Below are positions 10,277-18,865 of a DNA stretch of 64,000 nt, piece after piece (the stretch's first letter is position 1; every line of letters starts with the position of its first letter). Where the stretch lies: the NCBI RefSeq assembly GCF_017939625.1, contig NZ_JAGKTC010000001.1, positions 776,519 to 840,518 on the forward strand. The letters are read 5' to 3'. The notes under the pieces were generated by a model, which saw nothing but the letters and a program-made list of their open reading frames with translations, was not told where the DNA came from and ran no database searches. Position numbers and translations under genes: made by a program. The DNA is from Pseudoxanthomonas helianthi (lineage in GTDB: Bacteria > Pseudomonadota > Gammaproteobacteria > Xanthomonadales > Xanthomonadaceae).

Positions 10277-11650
10277 TTGATCCGCCGCTCGCTCGCAGGC
10301 CGTCTGCTGTTCTGGCTGTTGCCGCTGTTCGTCGTGGCGGTCGCCCTGCCGCTGCTGCTGTCGCAATGGCTCGACGACGCCTGGCTGATCGCCCTGCTGT
10401 CGGCGATGGTGGTGTTGCCGCTGGCATCGTGGGCCATCCACCGCGCCCTGCAACCGCTCGCCGCGCTGTTCCGCGCGTTGGCCGGCAGCGTCAACACGCT
10501 GCGCGACGGCGAATACAACTCCGGCATCCACTGGCGCGGCAACGACGAACTGGCCGAACTGGTCCGCGCCCACGCCGATCTCGGCGAAGTACTGCGCGAC
10601 CAGCGCCAGAGTCTGGTGCAGCGCGAGCTGCTGCTCGACACGATGGTGCAGAACACCCCGGTGGCCATGCTGCTGGTCGCCGCCGGCGGCGACCGCGAGC
10701 GCCGCGTGGTATTCGCCAACCTCGCTGCGCGCAAGCTGCTGCATGGCGGCTGGAAGCTGGAAGGACAACGCTTCGACGAACTGGTCGCGCGCGCGCCGGT
10801 GGAGATGCGCGAGGCGATGGCGCGCAGCGGCGACAGCCTGTTCGTGATCGGTGGCGAAGACATTGAGCAGAAGCCTGCCCCCGCGGAGGCGGGGGGCGGC
10901 GCACAGGTCGAAGAGCAGGTCTACCACCTCGCCCGCCGCCAGTTCCGCCTCAACGGCAAGCCGCACGAATTGTTGCTGCTGCGCCTGCTGACCAGCGAGC
11001 TGCGCCGCCAGGAAGTGCAGACCTGGAAGAAGGTGATCCGGGTGATCAGCCACGAGTTGAACAACTCGCTGGCCCCGGTCGCGTCGCTGGCGCATTCGGG
11101 CGCCGAGCTGGTGCGGCGCGGCCGCTACGAACGCCTCGACGACGTGTTCGCCACCATCGAGGACCGGGCGCGCCACCTCGAGGGTTTCATTCGTGGCTAT
11201 GCGCGCTTCGCCAAGCTGCCGCAACCGCAGTTGCAGACGGTCGACTGGGGCGGGTTCCTCGCCGGCCTGCAGCGGCAGATCGACTTCCGCCTCGAAGCCC
11301 CGGTCGAAGACCTCAGCGGCCGTATCGACGCCGCGCAGATCGAACAGGCCCTGTTGAACCTGCTGAAGAACGCGCACGAATCCGGCTCATCGCACGACGA
11401 GGTCGCGCTGCGCCTGACCCGCCTGCCCGACTGGTTGCGCATCGAAGTGCTCGACCGCGGCGGCGGCATGAACGATGCGGTGCTGCAGAACGCGCTGGTG
11501 CCGTTCTATTCGACCAAGCGCAACGGCACCGGCCTCGGCCTGGCCCTGACCCGCGAGATCGTCGAAGCGCACGGCGGCCGCCTGTCGCTGCACAACCGCG
11601 AGGGCGGCGGCTTGTGCGTGGCGATGCAGCTGCCCCTCTCGAACGAGTGA
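10277..11650 (+). CDS. Sensor histidine kinase, intramembrane-sensing type
   Basis: 457 residues from a TTG start backed by GGGTGAAGGA. Two membrane helices (about 10-30 and 36-54) are separated by only a few residues (QWLDDAW), so there is no real periplasmic sensor domain. A HAMP-like stretch (57-112) and a PAS-like segment (118-235) follow. The kinase core has the H-box ISHELNNSLAP with His259, the N-box near NLLKNAHESG, and G-boxes DRGGGM and GTGLGL. Short-loop kinases of this kind commonly sense through a partner ABC exporter, and one lies upstream. An odd segment PAPAEAGGG (about 200-208) is encoded by a repeat palindrome. It faces the next gene tail to tail with one base between stops. 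Confidence 0.93.
   Translation: MIRRSLAGRLLFWLLPLFVVAVALPLLLSQWLDDAWLIALLSAMVVLPLASWAIHRALQPLAALFRALAGSVNTLRDGEYNSGIHWRGNDELAELVRAHADLGEVLRDQRQSLVQRELLLDTMVQNTPVAMLLVAAGGDRERRVVFANLAARKLLHGGWKLEGQRFDELVARAPVEMREAMARSGDSLFVIGGEDIEQKPAPAEAGGGAQVEEQVYHLARRQFRLNGKPHELLLLRLLTSELRRQEVQTWKKVIRVISHELNNSLAPVASLAHSGAELVRRGRYERLDDVFATIEDRARHLEGFIRGYARFAKLPQPQLQTVDWGGFLAGLQRQIDFRLEAPVEDLSGRIDAAQIEQALLNLLKNAHESGSSHDEVALRLTRLPDWLRIEVLDRGGGMNDAVLQNALVPFYSTKRNGTGLGLALTREIVEAHGGRLSLHNREGGGLCVAMQLPLSNE
10878..10895. repeat. Repeat palindrome embedded in the kinase reading frame
   Basis: CCCCCGC (10878-10884), loop GGAG, GCGGGGG (10889-10895). It resembles the core of the intergenic CCCGC-N4-GCGGG elements in this window. 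It is read in frame as part of PAPAEAGGG, between the PAS-like region and the catalytic core. Confidence 0.6.
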
Positions 11651-11651
11651 G

Positions 11652-13724
11652 TCAGCGCCTGGGCCGATAAGGATCCGGATTCGCCAGGTACACCGTGCTC
11701 CACAGTTGCGCGGCGTTGGATTCGTCGGCATCGCCATGGCCTTGGCCGAACGGCACCGGTCGGTAACGGCCATCGGCGTACGTCCAAGACCATAGTTCGG
11801 ACGTGCGCATCGCGTCGGTGGCTTCGATGGCCTTCCACAAGCGCTTCTGCGCATCCTGCAACTCGCCACGGACCTCATCGGGGAGATCGCGACGTTGCAG
11901 CTGGCGTGCCAACCCCGCGGCCATCAATGCCTGCTGCCACGACCAGACCACGGTGCCGTGATAGGCATTGCGGCCGAAGTCCGCGACTACGCCGGCGTCG
12001 GCGAATGCCGGATTGGCCACCAGCATGCCGGCATCGGTCATCAGCCCGGCAGGGAACGGGCGCAGCGTGGCTTCGACCATGCCCTGCAAGGCTTTCGGTT
12101 CCGGATCGCGGAACAGCAGCGCGAAGCCGCCGTCGGAATGCAGCACCGGGATCGGCTTGCCCGCCTTGTCCAGCGACAGGGCATCGAAACGCAATGCCTC
12201 CTTGGGCAGGCTGGCCAATGCCGCCGCCGGATCCGCGCCCAGGCTCGTCGCGTAGCGCTGGATGTTCGCGCGCGCCGTCGCAGCCGGCAGTTCTACCCGG
12301 AAAAGCAATGGGGCGCGCTGCGACCAGATCGCGCCGACGGCGCCAGCGCTTGAAAGAAACCGACGTTGCGCGGCAGTCGCATGCTGCTGCAACAGCCCCG
12401 CTTGCTCGAAGCGCGCGATCGCCTCGAGCGCCGCCGGCATGAGCACGGCATTGACGTCGTAGGCATAACGGCCGCCTGCCAGTCCGCGTTCGCTGTCGCG
12501 CCACTGGCCGACGCTGAAACCCGGTTTCAGCGACACCAGGTTGCGCGCGACAGGCTCGCGGGCGAAGGCCTGCGCCGAGCGCAGCACGAAGCCGAAGTTG
12601 CGCGCCAGCGCGGCGCCCAGCGTTTCTCCCGTCGTCGTCTTGCGCGCGAGGAAGGTTGCGGCGCGCTCGCGACCTTCGGGCCGGTCGAGCAGCCAGGCCG
12701 CGGCGACCGGCGCCAGCATCAGGTCGTCGTCGATCATCTTGTAGTCGTAGATCGGCGCATCTTCGGACTGCGCCGCCGGGACATCGCCCTTGCGCCGGCG
12801 CAGGACGGCGAATTCGCCGATGTCTTCCTCGTGCGCGACCTCGCCCTGCGCATCCAGCCGCTCCAGCACCGAAGCCAGCCCGTCCTCGATGGGTTCGGCC
12901 CGCAAAGCCGGCATCAGCAGGCGCAACGACATCAGCGTGTCGCGGCCGAAATAGGTATCGAAGCGCCACGACCCGGCGAGGAACTTCTCGCGGTAACTGA
13001 GGAACCCGAGCGCTTCGCGGCTGCGCGGATCGCTGCCTGCCGCTTCGCCGAACAGCGCCGCAGCGGGCAACGGCGTGAGCGGACGCTCGCCTGTCAGCGC
13101 GGTGATGCGCAGGCGCAACGGCTCGCCGTCGCGGTCGGCGGCGAGCGCGACCGCGGTGCCTGCGCCCGCGCTCGCGTGGCCATTGAGCAATTCGACCGCG
13201 ATTTCGTAGCCGGGGGCGCCATCCAGTCGCGGCCGCGACCAGGAGACGCGCCGCGCCCCGACCTGCGCGCGCGTCGCGACCGACGGTGGATAGGCGACGC
13301 CGAGCTGGAAGTCGCGCAGCACGCGCACGCTGCCCAGCACCGCATCGCGCACCACCAGCCGCGATGCGCTGGCGCTGGCTTCGGCGACGATGCCGTGCAA
13401 GGGCCGACCGGAGGCATCGGCCGCGTGCGTAGCGCCCAGCGTTCGCAGCTCCCAATGCACCGGGACCGGGCCGCGTTCGAACCACAAGCCGGTACCGCTG
13501 TTGCCGGCGGGAAATGCCACCAGCACCCGCGGCTGCGCACCGGCGTTGAGCAGCAGGTGCGCGGCGGACGGCCCCTCCCGGCAGAACGCGTTGGTCGTGT
13601 TGCCTTCGACGATGCGGAACTGCAGTTCCGCGCAACCCTCGTGCGCGCTCGCCGCTGGCGCCATGCACATCGCCAGCGCCAACGCGCACCAGCGCAACTC
13701 TGCGAACCCGCGCCTGTCCGGCAT
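11652..13724 (-). CDS. Secreted (alpha/alpha)6-type glycosidase-like protein
   Basis: 690 residues. The ATG at 13724 shares one base with the TGA of the TonB-dependent receptor (TGATG), so translation is coupled. A signal peptide ends around APAASAH. No family was recognised with certainty. The centre has RFDTYFGRDTLMSLRLLMPA, reminiscent of the GRDT motif of debranching enzymes and related (alpha/alpha)6 glycosidases. It is followed by VAHEEDIGEF, YDYKMIDDDLML and, near the end, NAYHGTVVWSWQQALMAAGL. The location between a TonB receptor and a trehalase suggests a role on alpha-glucosides or trehalose-containing material. It could also be a GH15-like enzyme. The substrate is unproven. Confidence 0.65.
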   Translation of the reverse strand: MPDRRGFAELRWCALALAMCMAPAASAHEGCAELQFRIVEGNTTNAFCREGPSAAHLLLNAGAQPRVLVAFPAGNSGTGLWFERGPVPVHWELRTLGATHAADASGRPLHGIVAEASASASRLVVRDAVLGSVRVLRDFQLGVAYPPSVATRAQVGARRVSWSRPRLDGAPGYEIAVELLNGHASAGAGTAVALAADRDGEPLRLRITALTGERPLTPLPAAALFGEAAGSDPRSREALGFLSYREKFLAGSWRFDTYFGRDTLMSLRLLMPALRAEPIEDGLASVLERLDAQGEVAHEEDIGEFAVLRRRKGDVPAAQSEDAPIYDYKMIDDDLMLAPVAAAWLLDRPEGRERAATFLARKTTTGETLGAALARNFGFVLRSAQAFAREPVARNLVSLKPGFSVGQWRDSERGLAGGRYAYDVNAVLMPAALEAIARFEQAGLLQQHATAAQRRFLSSAGAVGAIWSQRAPLLFRVELPAATARANIQRYATSLGADPAAALASLPKEALRFDALSLDKAGKPIPVLHSDGGFALLFRDPEPKALQGMVEATLRPFPAGLMTDAGMLVANPAFADAGVVADFGRNAYHGTVVWSWQQALMAAGLARQLQRRDLPDEVRGELQDAQKRLWKAIEATDAMRTSELWSWTYADGRYRPVPFGQGHGDADESNAAQLWSTVYLANPDPYRPRR

Positions 13725-16345
13725 CACCAGATGTACTTCGCCTGCAGGTTGACCTCGCGGCCTTCCAGCGGACGCGCCAGCAGCACGTTCTCGCTGCCCG
13801 ACACGGCCGTGCCGAAGATGCGCGAATTGCTTTCGGTCAGGCCCAGCTCGTTGGTCATGTTGGTGCCGCGCAGGTTGAATTGCCAATGGTCGCCGACGTT
13901 GGCGGTCACGCCGAAATCGAGCGTGTGGTACGAACCCAGCTGCTGCAAGCCCGACTGGTCCTGGGTGTGCGCACCGACGTGAGTGTAGGTCAGGTAGGGC
14001 GTGACGTCGCCCCAGCCGTACATGAACTGGTAGCTCGGAGTGAACATCCAGCGCAGTTTCGGCTGCCGCTGCAGTTGCTGGCCTTCGATCGGCTGGCACT
14101 TCTCCTCGCCGTTGATGTCGGTGTACGGGAAACAGGCGTCGAAATCGCTGTACTGGCCGTCCAGGTAGTTCGCCACCAGTTGCAGGCGCAGGCGCTCGAC
14201 CGGTTCGACCCAGCCGATGAAGTTGACGCCCCACGAATCCGATCCGTAGGTCAGCGGACTGCCGACCGGCGTGCCGAGGCCGTCGGTCGGCTGGTACAGC
14301 AGGCCCTTGAACCGGCGCTTGTAGGCGCTGATGTCGGCATACAACAGTTTCGACTGGTACTTGAAGCCGACCTCGTAGTTGCGGATCTTCTGCATCGGCG
14401 GGAAGTTGTTGTTGGTGGTGCCGCGGATGCCGTTGTCGAAGTCGAGGAAGTGCCCGCCGGTGTTGGCGCGGGCATAGGCCGACATGTGGTCGGTGAAGGC
14501 GTAGTTGGCGCCGGCGGTCCAGGTCGGATGGGTCTTCTTGTACTCGATCTTCTGGTAGGTGCCGTCGCAAACCGGTACCGCGTTGTCGTAGAGCGTATTC
14601 GGATTGCCATCCAGGTCGATCACGCCCGTGACCGGGTTCCCATCCGCGTCCACGCGGCCATCGCTCATGAAATTGCAGACGTTGTTGGTCGAATCCTGCT
14701 GCTCGACGCGGCCGGAGAGGTCCAGCAACCACTTGCCGATCCGCCACGAATCCGACATGTACAGCGCGGTATTGGTCGCGGTGCCGTGCTGGGCGATATG
14801 GAAGCCGCCGAAATCGGCGAAACCCTGCGCGTCGGTGCGCTGTTTCACCTGCCCATCCGCGGGATCGACGTAGCTGACGGTGATCGGCGTGGCGTTGGGC
14901 GTGTTGCTCATCAGCATCTGGTTGCCCAGCGACCACTTGTCGTCCATGGTGTAGTGGTTGACGTACAAGCCGACGGTCAGGGTATTGCCTTCGAACAGTT
15001 CCTTGCTCAGGCGGAAATCGTTGCTGATGCTCTTCAGGTGCTTGTGGATCGACCACCAGCCCTGCTGGATCACGCTCTGGTCCAGCGGCACCGCGCCGCC
15101 GCCGACATAGGTCGCGGTAGCGGAGCCCGCCGGCAACTTGAAGCCGCCGGGGGTGTCGGGGTTGTACAGCATGTCCATCAGCGAAGCCGGGTTGTTGCCC
15201 GAGAACAACGCATTGGTGTCGGCATCGCCCGCATCGAACAGGAACTTGTCGCTGATCGACCAGCCGTTGCCGAGGTCGTAATCGAAGTTCGCGCCGACGA
15301 AGACGAAATCGGCGCCGCGTCCGTCGGCGAGGTCTGCGTTCTTGCCGCCGCCCGGATAAGTCGGCAAGAACACGTGCTGCATCGCCTTGCTGTAGTACGT
15401 GTCGGTCAGCGGATCGAAGCCGGGATAGGCATGGAAGCGGTCGCTGCCTTCCTGCACCACCGGGATCGGCGTGATGAACTGGTTCTTGTCGTTGAGGTAG
15501 CGCGCATACAGGGTCAGGTTGCCGCGGTCGCCGAACTCGCGCGACAGCGTGCCGGTGATTTGTCCGCCTTCATCGGCCTTGAATTGCGGATCGCGCACGC
15601 CGTCGGAACTGCGCCAGAAGCCGCCGAGGCTGCCGTACCAGCCGCTCTGCCCGACCGGAAAGCCGCTGAACGCATCCAGCCGCCACAGGCCCTCGTCGCC
15701 ATAGGTCACGCCGACGCTGCCGTAGGGCGTGTCGCTGCCGGTCTTCAGGAAGAAGTTCGCGGTCGCGCCCATTTGTCCGCCGGCGAATACCGCCGACGGG
15801 CCGCCTTGCAGGATTTCGACGGTGGAGATGGTGTCGTCGAGCCGGAAGATCGTCGTGGTCTCGAAGAACGACAAGGTCGGCATGCCGTACAGCGGCGAGC
15901 CCATCAGCATCGTGGTGAAGTACGGCGCATCGCCGCCGCCCGGGAAGCCGGCGATCTCGATGTTGGCGCCGGTCTGCCCGCCGCTGGATTCGGGCCACAT
16001 GCCAGGCGAGATCTTCAGCAGGTCGGCGGTGCTTTTCGGGTTGGATTGCTTGATCTGCTCTTCGGTGGCGGTGACGATGTTGTAGCTGGCCTCGAGCTTC
16101 TTCACGCCGCCGGTCACGCTGCCGGTCACGACCAGGGTGTCGAGCGTGGTGGTGGACGATTGCGCCGGAGACACCTGGGCCGTTGCCGGCTGCGCCGCCT
16201 GTTGCGCGGGCGGTTGCGTTTGCGTCGACTGCGGTGGCGGCGACGCCTGTTGCTGCACCTGCTGTTCCTGCGCCTGGGCGAGGGCGGGCAGCAGCGAAAC
16301 GATGGCGATCGTCAACACTCGACGGGTGAGATGGCAACGGCTCAT
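13724..16345 (-). CDS. TonB-dependent outer-membrane receptor
   Basis: 873 residues. The start at 16345 gives MSRCHLTRRV and a signal peptide ending ALAQAQ; the longer frame adds 34 residues of non-signal sequence. After a Gln/Pro-rich linker (about 25-65) comes the TonB-box-like LDTLVVTGS, a plug domain (ADLLKISPGM ... VEILQGGPSAVFAGGQMGA), and a 22-strand barrel ending in the aromatic YIW expected for outer-membrane insertion. It moves a substrate across the outer membrane using TonB energy. Linkage to a glycosidase-like gene downstream and a divergent trehalase suggests a carbohydrate ligand rather than a siderophore, but this is inference. A LacI-type operator candidate lies upstream at 16484. 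Confidence 0.9.
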   Translation of the reverse strand: MSRCHLTRRVLTIAIVSLLPALAQAQEQQVQQQASPPPQSTQTQPPAQQAAQPATAQVSPAQSSTTTLDTLVVTGSVTGGVKKLEASYNIVTATEEQIKQSNPKSTADLLKISPGMWPESSGGQTGANIEIAGFPGGGDAPYFTTMLMGSPLYGMPTLSFFETTTIFRLDDTISTVEILQGGPSAVFAGGQMGATANFFLKTGSDTPYGSVGVTYGDEGLWRLDAFSGFPVGQSGWYGSLGGFWRSSDGVRDPQFKADEGGQITGTLSREFGDRGNLTLYARYLNDKNQFITPIPVVQEGSDRFHAYPGFDPLTDTYYSKAMQHVFLPTYPGGGKNADLADGRGADFVFVGANFDYDLGNGWSISDKFLFDAGDADTNALFSGNNPASLMDMLYNPDTPGGFKLPAGSATATYVGGGAVPLDQSVIQQGWWSIHKHLKSISNDFRLSKELFEGNTLTVGLYVNHYTMDDKWSLGNQMLMSNTPNATPITVSYVDPADGQVKQRTDAQGFADFGGFHIAQHGTATNTALYMSDSWRIGKWLLDLSGRVEQQDSTNNVCNFMSDGRVDADGNPVTGVIDLDGNPNTLYDNAVPVCDGTYQKIEYKKTHPTWTAGANYAFTDHMSAYARANTGGHFLDFDNGIRGTTNNNFPPMQKIRNYEVGFKYQSKLLYADISAYKRRFKGLLYQPTDGLGTPVGSPLTYGSDSWGVNFIGWVEPVERLRLQLVANYLDGQYSDFDACFPYTDINGEEKCQPIEGQQLQRQPKLRWMFTPSYQFMYGWGDVTPYLTYTHVGAHTQDQSGLQQLGSYHTLDFGVTANVGDHWQFNLRGTNMTNELGLTESNSRIFGTAVSGSENVLLARPLEGREVNLQAKYIW

Positions 16346-16681
16346 GGGGCTTCCTCCACGAAAGTGGTGTCGTTGGACCGCGGATCCCGCCTGGCCGCGC
16401 GTGCTCCGCAGCGGTCCGAGAGCGTGCGGCCACGGTTGAGCAAGCAATGTGAAGAAACCGCTGGGCGATGCATGAATGCGACGGATGCAACGGTTTCATC
16501 TTCGTGAATCGGCACAAATGACAGCGCAGGACATGGGGGAAGCCGCCGCACGTGTGCGCTGCAACAAGACTCCTCGCATCGCAACATCGTCATCCACGCG
16601 GCTGTCCGGCTCCGCGCGCACGTAACGAAAGCCCGGCTATGCTGGTTTTTACTTCGCCGGCTGGAATCGATGGAGCGCGCG
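16346..16681. other. Divergent promoter region, receptor and trehalase
   Basis: 336 bases without a gene. Besides the LacI-like palindrome it holds no convincing small frame. A TGGACCG at about 16375 resembles half of the fucose-locus operator but has no matching arm. Confidence 0.5.
16484..16500. promoter_or_regulatory. LacI-family operator candidate
   Basis: GATGCAACGGTTTCATC is a 17-base near-palindrome: only positions 5, 9 (centre) and 13 fail to pair. The AACsGTT core is typical of LacI/GalR sites. It lies in the divergent gap between the TonB receptor (start 16345) and trehalase (start 16682). A GAAACCG half-site at 16454-16460 mirrors CGGTTTC at 16491-16497. No LacI gene is in the window. 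Confidence 0.45.
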
Positions 16682-18286
16682 ATGAGAAAAACCGCCTGGC
16701 TCGTGCTGCTGTCCTGCCTGTTGCTGCCGTCCGCGCCCTCGATGGCGCAGGACTGCGTGCCCGCCTATTCGCGGCTCTATGGCGAACTGTTCGAGACCGC
16801 GCAGAAGGATCTCCCGGAAGGCAAGTCGCTGGTCGACGCAGTCCCCCGGCAACCGCCGGCCGGCATCGTGGCCGAGTACGAACACCAACGGCGCCAGCCA
16901 GGGTTCGACCTGGCCAAATTCGTCGCCAGCCAGTTCGCACCGGCGCCGGCGGCGAACAGCGATTACCGCACCGAGCCGGGGCAGGATGTACGCAAGCACA
17001 TCGACGCGCTGTGGAGCGTGCTGGAACGCAAGCCCGGCCCAGTCGATCCGCGCGGCTCGCTGCTGCCGCTGCCCCATCCGTACGTGGTTCCGGGCGGTCG
17101 CTTCAACGAAATCTACTACTGGGATTCCTACTTCACCATGCTGGGCCTGGAGGAAAGCGGCCGCCACGACCTCGCCGTGGACATGGTGAAGAACTTCGCC
17201 TGGCTGATCGACCATTACGGCCATATCCCCAACGGCAACCGGGTCTACTACCTCAACCGTTCGCAACCGCCGTTCTTCGCCGCGATGGTGAACCTGATCG
17301 CCGAGCGCGACGGGCCCTCCACGCTGAAGACCTACCTGCCGCAGCTGCAGCAGGAATACGATTTCTGGATGGAAGGCGCCGACACGCTCAAGCCGGGCGA
17401 AGCGCACCGGCGCGCGGTGCGGCTGGCGGACGGCACGCTGCTCAACCGCTACTGGGACGACTGCCCGCTGCCGCGCGAGGAAAGCTACGGCAACGACGTG
17501 CGCACCGCCGCCGAATCCAAACGCCCCGCGGCGGAGGTCTATCGCAACCTGCGCGCCGGCGCCGAAAGCGGCTGGGATTTCAGCTCGCGCTGGTTCGCCG
17601 ACGGCAAGACGCTGGCGACCATCCGCACTATCGAGATCGGGCCGCCCGATTTGAACAGCCTGCTCTACCATCTGGAAACCACGCTGGCCGAGGCGTATGG
17701 CGTCGCCGGACAGAAGGACGAGGCGACGCGGATGCGCGAGCGCGCCGACGCGCGGAAGAAGGCGATCCTGCAGCACCTGTGGAACGCGAAGGACGGGGTG
17801 TTCGAAGACTACCTGTGGAAGGAAGGCCGCACGACCGGCCACGTCACCGCCGCGACGCTGTATCCGCTGTTCTTCGGCATTGCCGGGCGCGACCAGGCCG
17901 ACCGCACCGCCAAGCGTGTGCAGGAAACCTTGCTGCAGCCCAATGGACTGGCGACGACCACCGTGCGCACCGGCCAACAGTGGGACCTGCCCAATGGCTG
18001 GGCGCCCTTGCAATGGATCGCGATCCGCGGTCTCGACGCCTATGGCCACCGCGATCTCGCAGCAACCATCGCCAGGCGCTGGATCGCCGGCAACCTCGCG
18101 GTTTACCGGCAGAGCGGCAAGCTGGTGGAGAAGTACAACGTCACCCGCAGCGCCGAGGGCGGCGGTGGCGAATACCCGCTGCAGGACGGCTTCGGCTGGA
18201 CCAATGGCGTGCTGCGGAAATTGCTGGCGTTGTATCCCGATGCGGCGACCGGGACTGCGGCGGATGCGGCCGCGCCAGCACGCTAA
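16682..18286 (+). CDS. treA: Periplasmic trehalase (GH37)
   Basis: 534 residues. The start at 16682 is preferred to the ATG at 16670 because GGAG lies six bases upstream and the product then begins MRKTAWL, a normal signal-peptide opening with cleavage after SMAQ. The two GH37 signatures are present: PGGRFNEIYYWDSYF and QWDLPNGWAP. The catalytic Asp should be in ESGWDFSSRW and the catalytic Glu in EGGGGEYPLQDG, which also carries the glycine-rich loop. It hydrolyses alpha,alpha-trehalose to glucose in the periplasm. It is divergent from a TonB receptor that may import the sugar. Length and motifs match TreA closely. Confidence 0.95.
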   Translation: MRKTAWLVLLSCLLLPSAPSMAQDCVPAYSRLYGELFETAQKDLPEGKSLVDAVPRQPPAGIVAEYEHQRRQPGFDLAKFVASQFAPAPAANSDYRTEPGQDVRKHIDALWSVLERKPGPVDPRGSLLPLPHPYVVPGGRFNEIYYWDSYFTMLGLEESGRHDLAVDMVKNFAWLIDHYGHIPNGNRVYYLNRSQPPFFAAMVNLIAERDGPSTLKTYLPQLQQEYDFWMEGADTLKPGEAHRRAVRLADGTLLNRYWDDCPLPREESYGNDVRTAAESKRPAAEVYRNLRAGAESGWDFSSRWFADGKTLATIRTIEIGPPDLNSLLYHLETTLAEAYGVAGQKDEATRMRERADARKKAILQHLWNAKDGVFEDYLWKEGRTTGHVTAATLYPLFFGIAGRDQADRTAKRVQETLLQPNGLATTTVRTGQQWDLPNGWAPLQWIAIRGLDAYGHRDLAATIARRWIAGNLAVYRQSGKLVEKYNVTRSAEGGGGEYPLQDGFGWTNGVLRKLLALYPDAATGTAADAAAPAR

Positions 18287-18334
18287 TTCCAAGAAGTTAG
18301 TCGCAACGCTCTTCGATCCCGCCCGTCTGAATGG

Positions 18335-18856
18335 TCAACGGGAACGCAACCGCTCCGTGGCCTCCAAAAGGTCGCTTTCTTCTGCTTCCAGCAAAAAGGT
18401 GGCAACAGGATAGTTCCCGGTTGCTGCCGCAATGGCGGCCAATGCTGCTGTTCCGATGGACGTCTCCCAACCCGGGCGCGCGGCCAAAGCAACCAACGCG
18501 GGAATTCGGGCCATGGCTTCGTCGTACGAGAGTCCAAGCTCGTCCGGGACTGTTTGGCCTGAAGCAACACGGGCGATCTCAATGCTCGCCGGAAGCAGGA
18601 AATAGCTCATCGATGCCTTGGCTGGCGCCAACGCGAGCGCATCAACAATGTGCGGTACTGCCGCAAAAGAAGCCGGATAGACATCGCCTTGGTGACAAAG
18701 CGAACTCCACAAGCTGAACCACGGCTCATCGCGATACGAAGACTCGTTCGGAAAGCCGGCAAGTTGACGCAAGAGAGCCGGCGTGTCCGATGCAGAGCCA
18801 TAGGCATGCCTGAGGCTCGCCCATCGCGGATCATCGAGGGATAACGACGTACCCAC
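18335..18856 (-). CDS. Orphan protein of lower GC, immunity-protein-like
   Basis: 173 residues from a GTG with no clear ribosome site, nine bases after the glmU stop on the same strand. I do not recognise it with certainty. The segment SLWSSLCHQGDVYPASFAAVPHIVD resembles a cytoplasmic, helical-repeat-like family often found as orphan immunity proteins of polymorphic toxins. There is no signal peptide or membrane helix. Base composition is lower than in its neighbours (34 of 60 G/C in the line starting 18601, against 44 of 60 in the line starting 17041), which hints at transfer. No toxin gene is adjacent. Confidence 0.6.
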   Translation of the reverse strand: MGTSLSLDDPRWASLRHAYGSASDTPALLRQLAGFPNESSYRDEPWFSLWSSLCHQGDVYPASFAAVPHIVDALALAPAKASMSYFLLPASIEIARVASGQTVPDELGLSYDEAMARIPALVALAARPGWETSIGTAALAAIAAATGNYPVATFLLEAEESDLLEATERLRSR

Positions 18857-18865
18857 GCTAGAGAA

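Noticed and set aside
16368-16382. TGGACC near the TonB receptor start as a fifth fucose operator
   Set aside because: Only one half-site; no ACCA/TGGT partner at the right spacing.
13880-16507. Plus-strand frame of 875 codons opposite the TonB receptor
   Set aside because: No recognisable domain and hydrophobic-repeat composition of a shadow frame; the minus-strand receptor has signal, plug and barrel.
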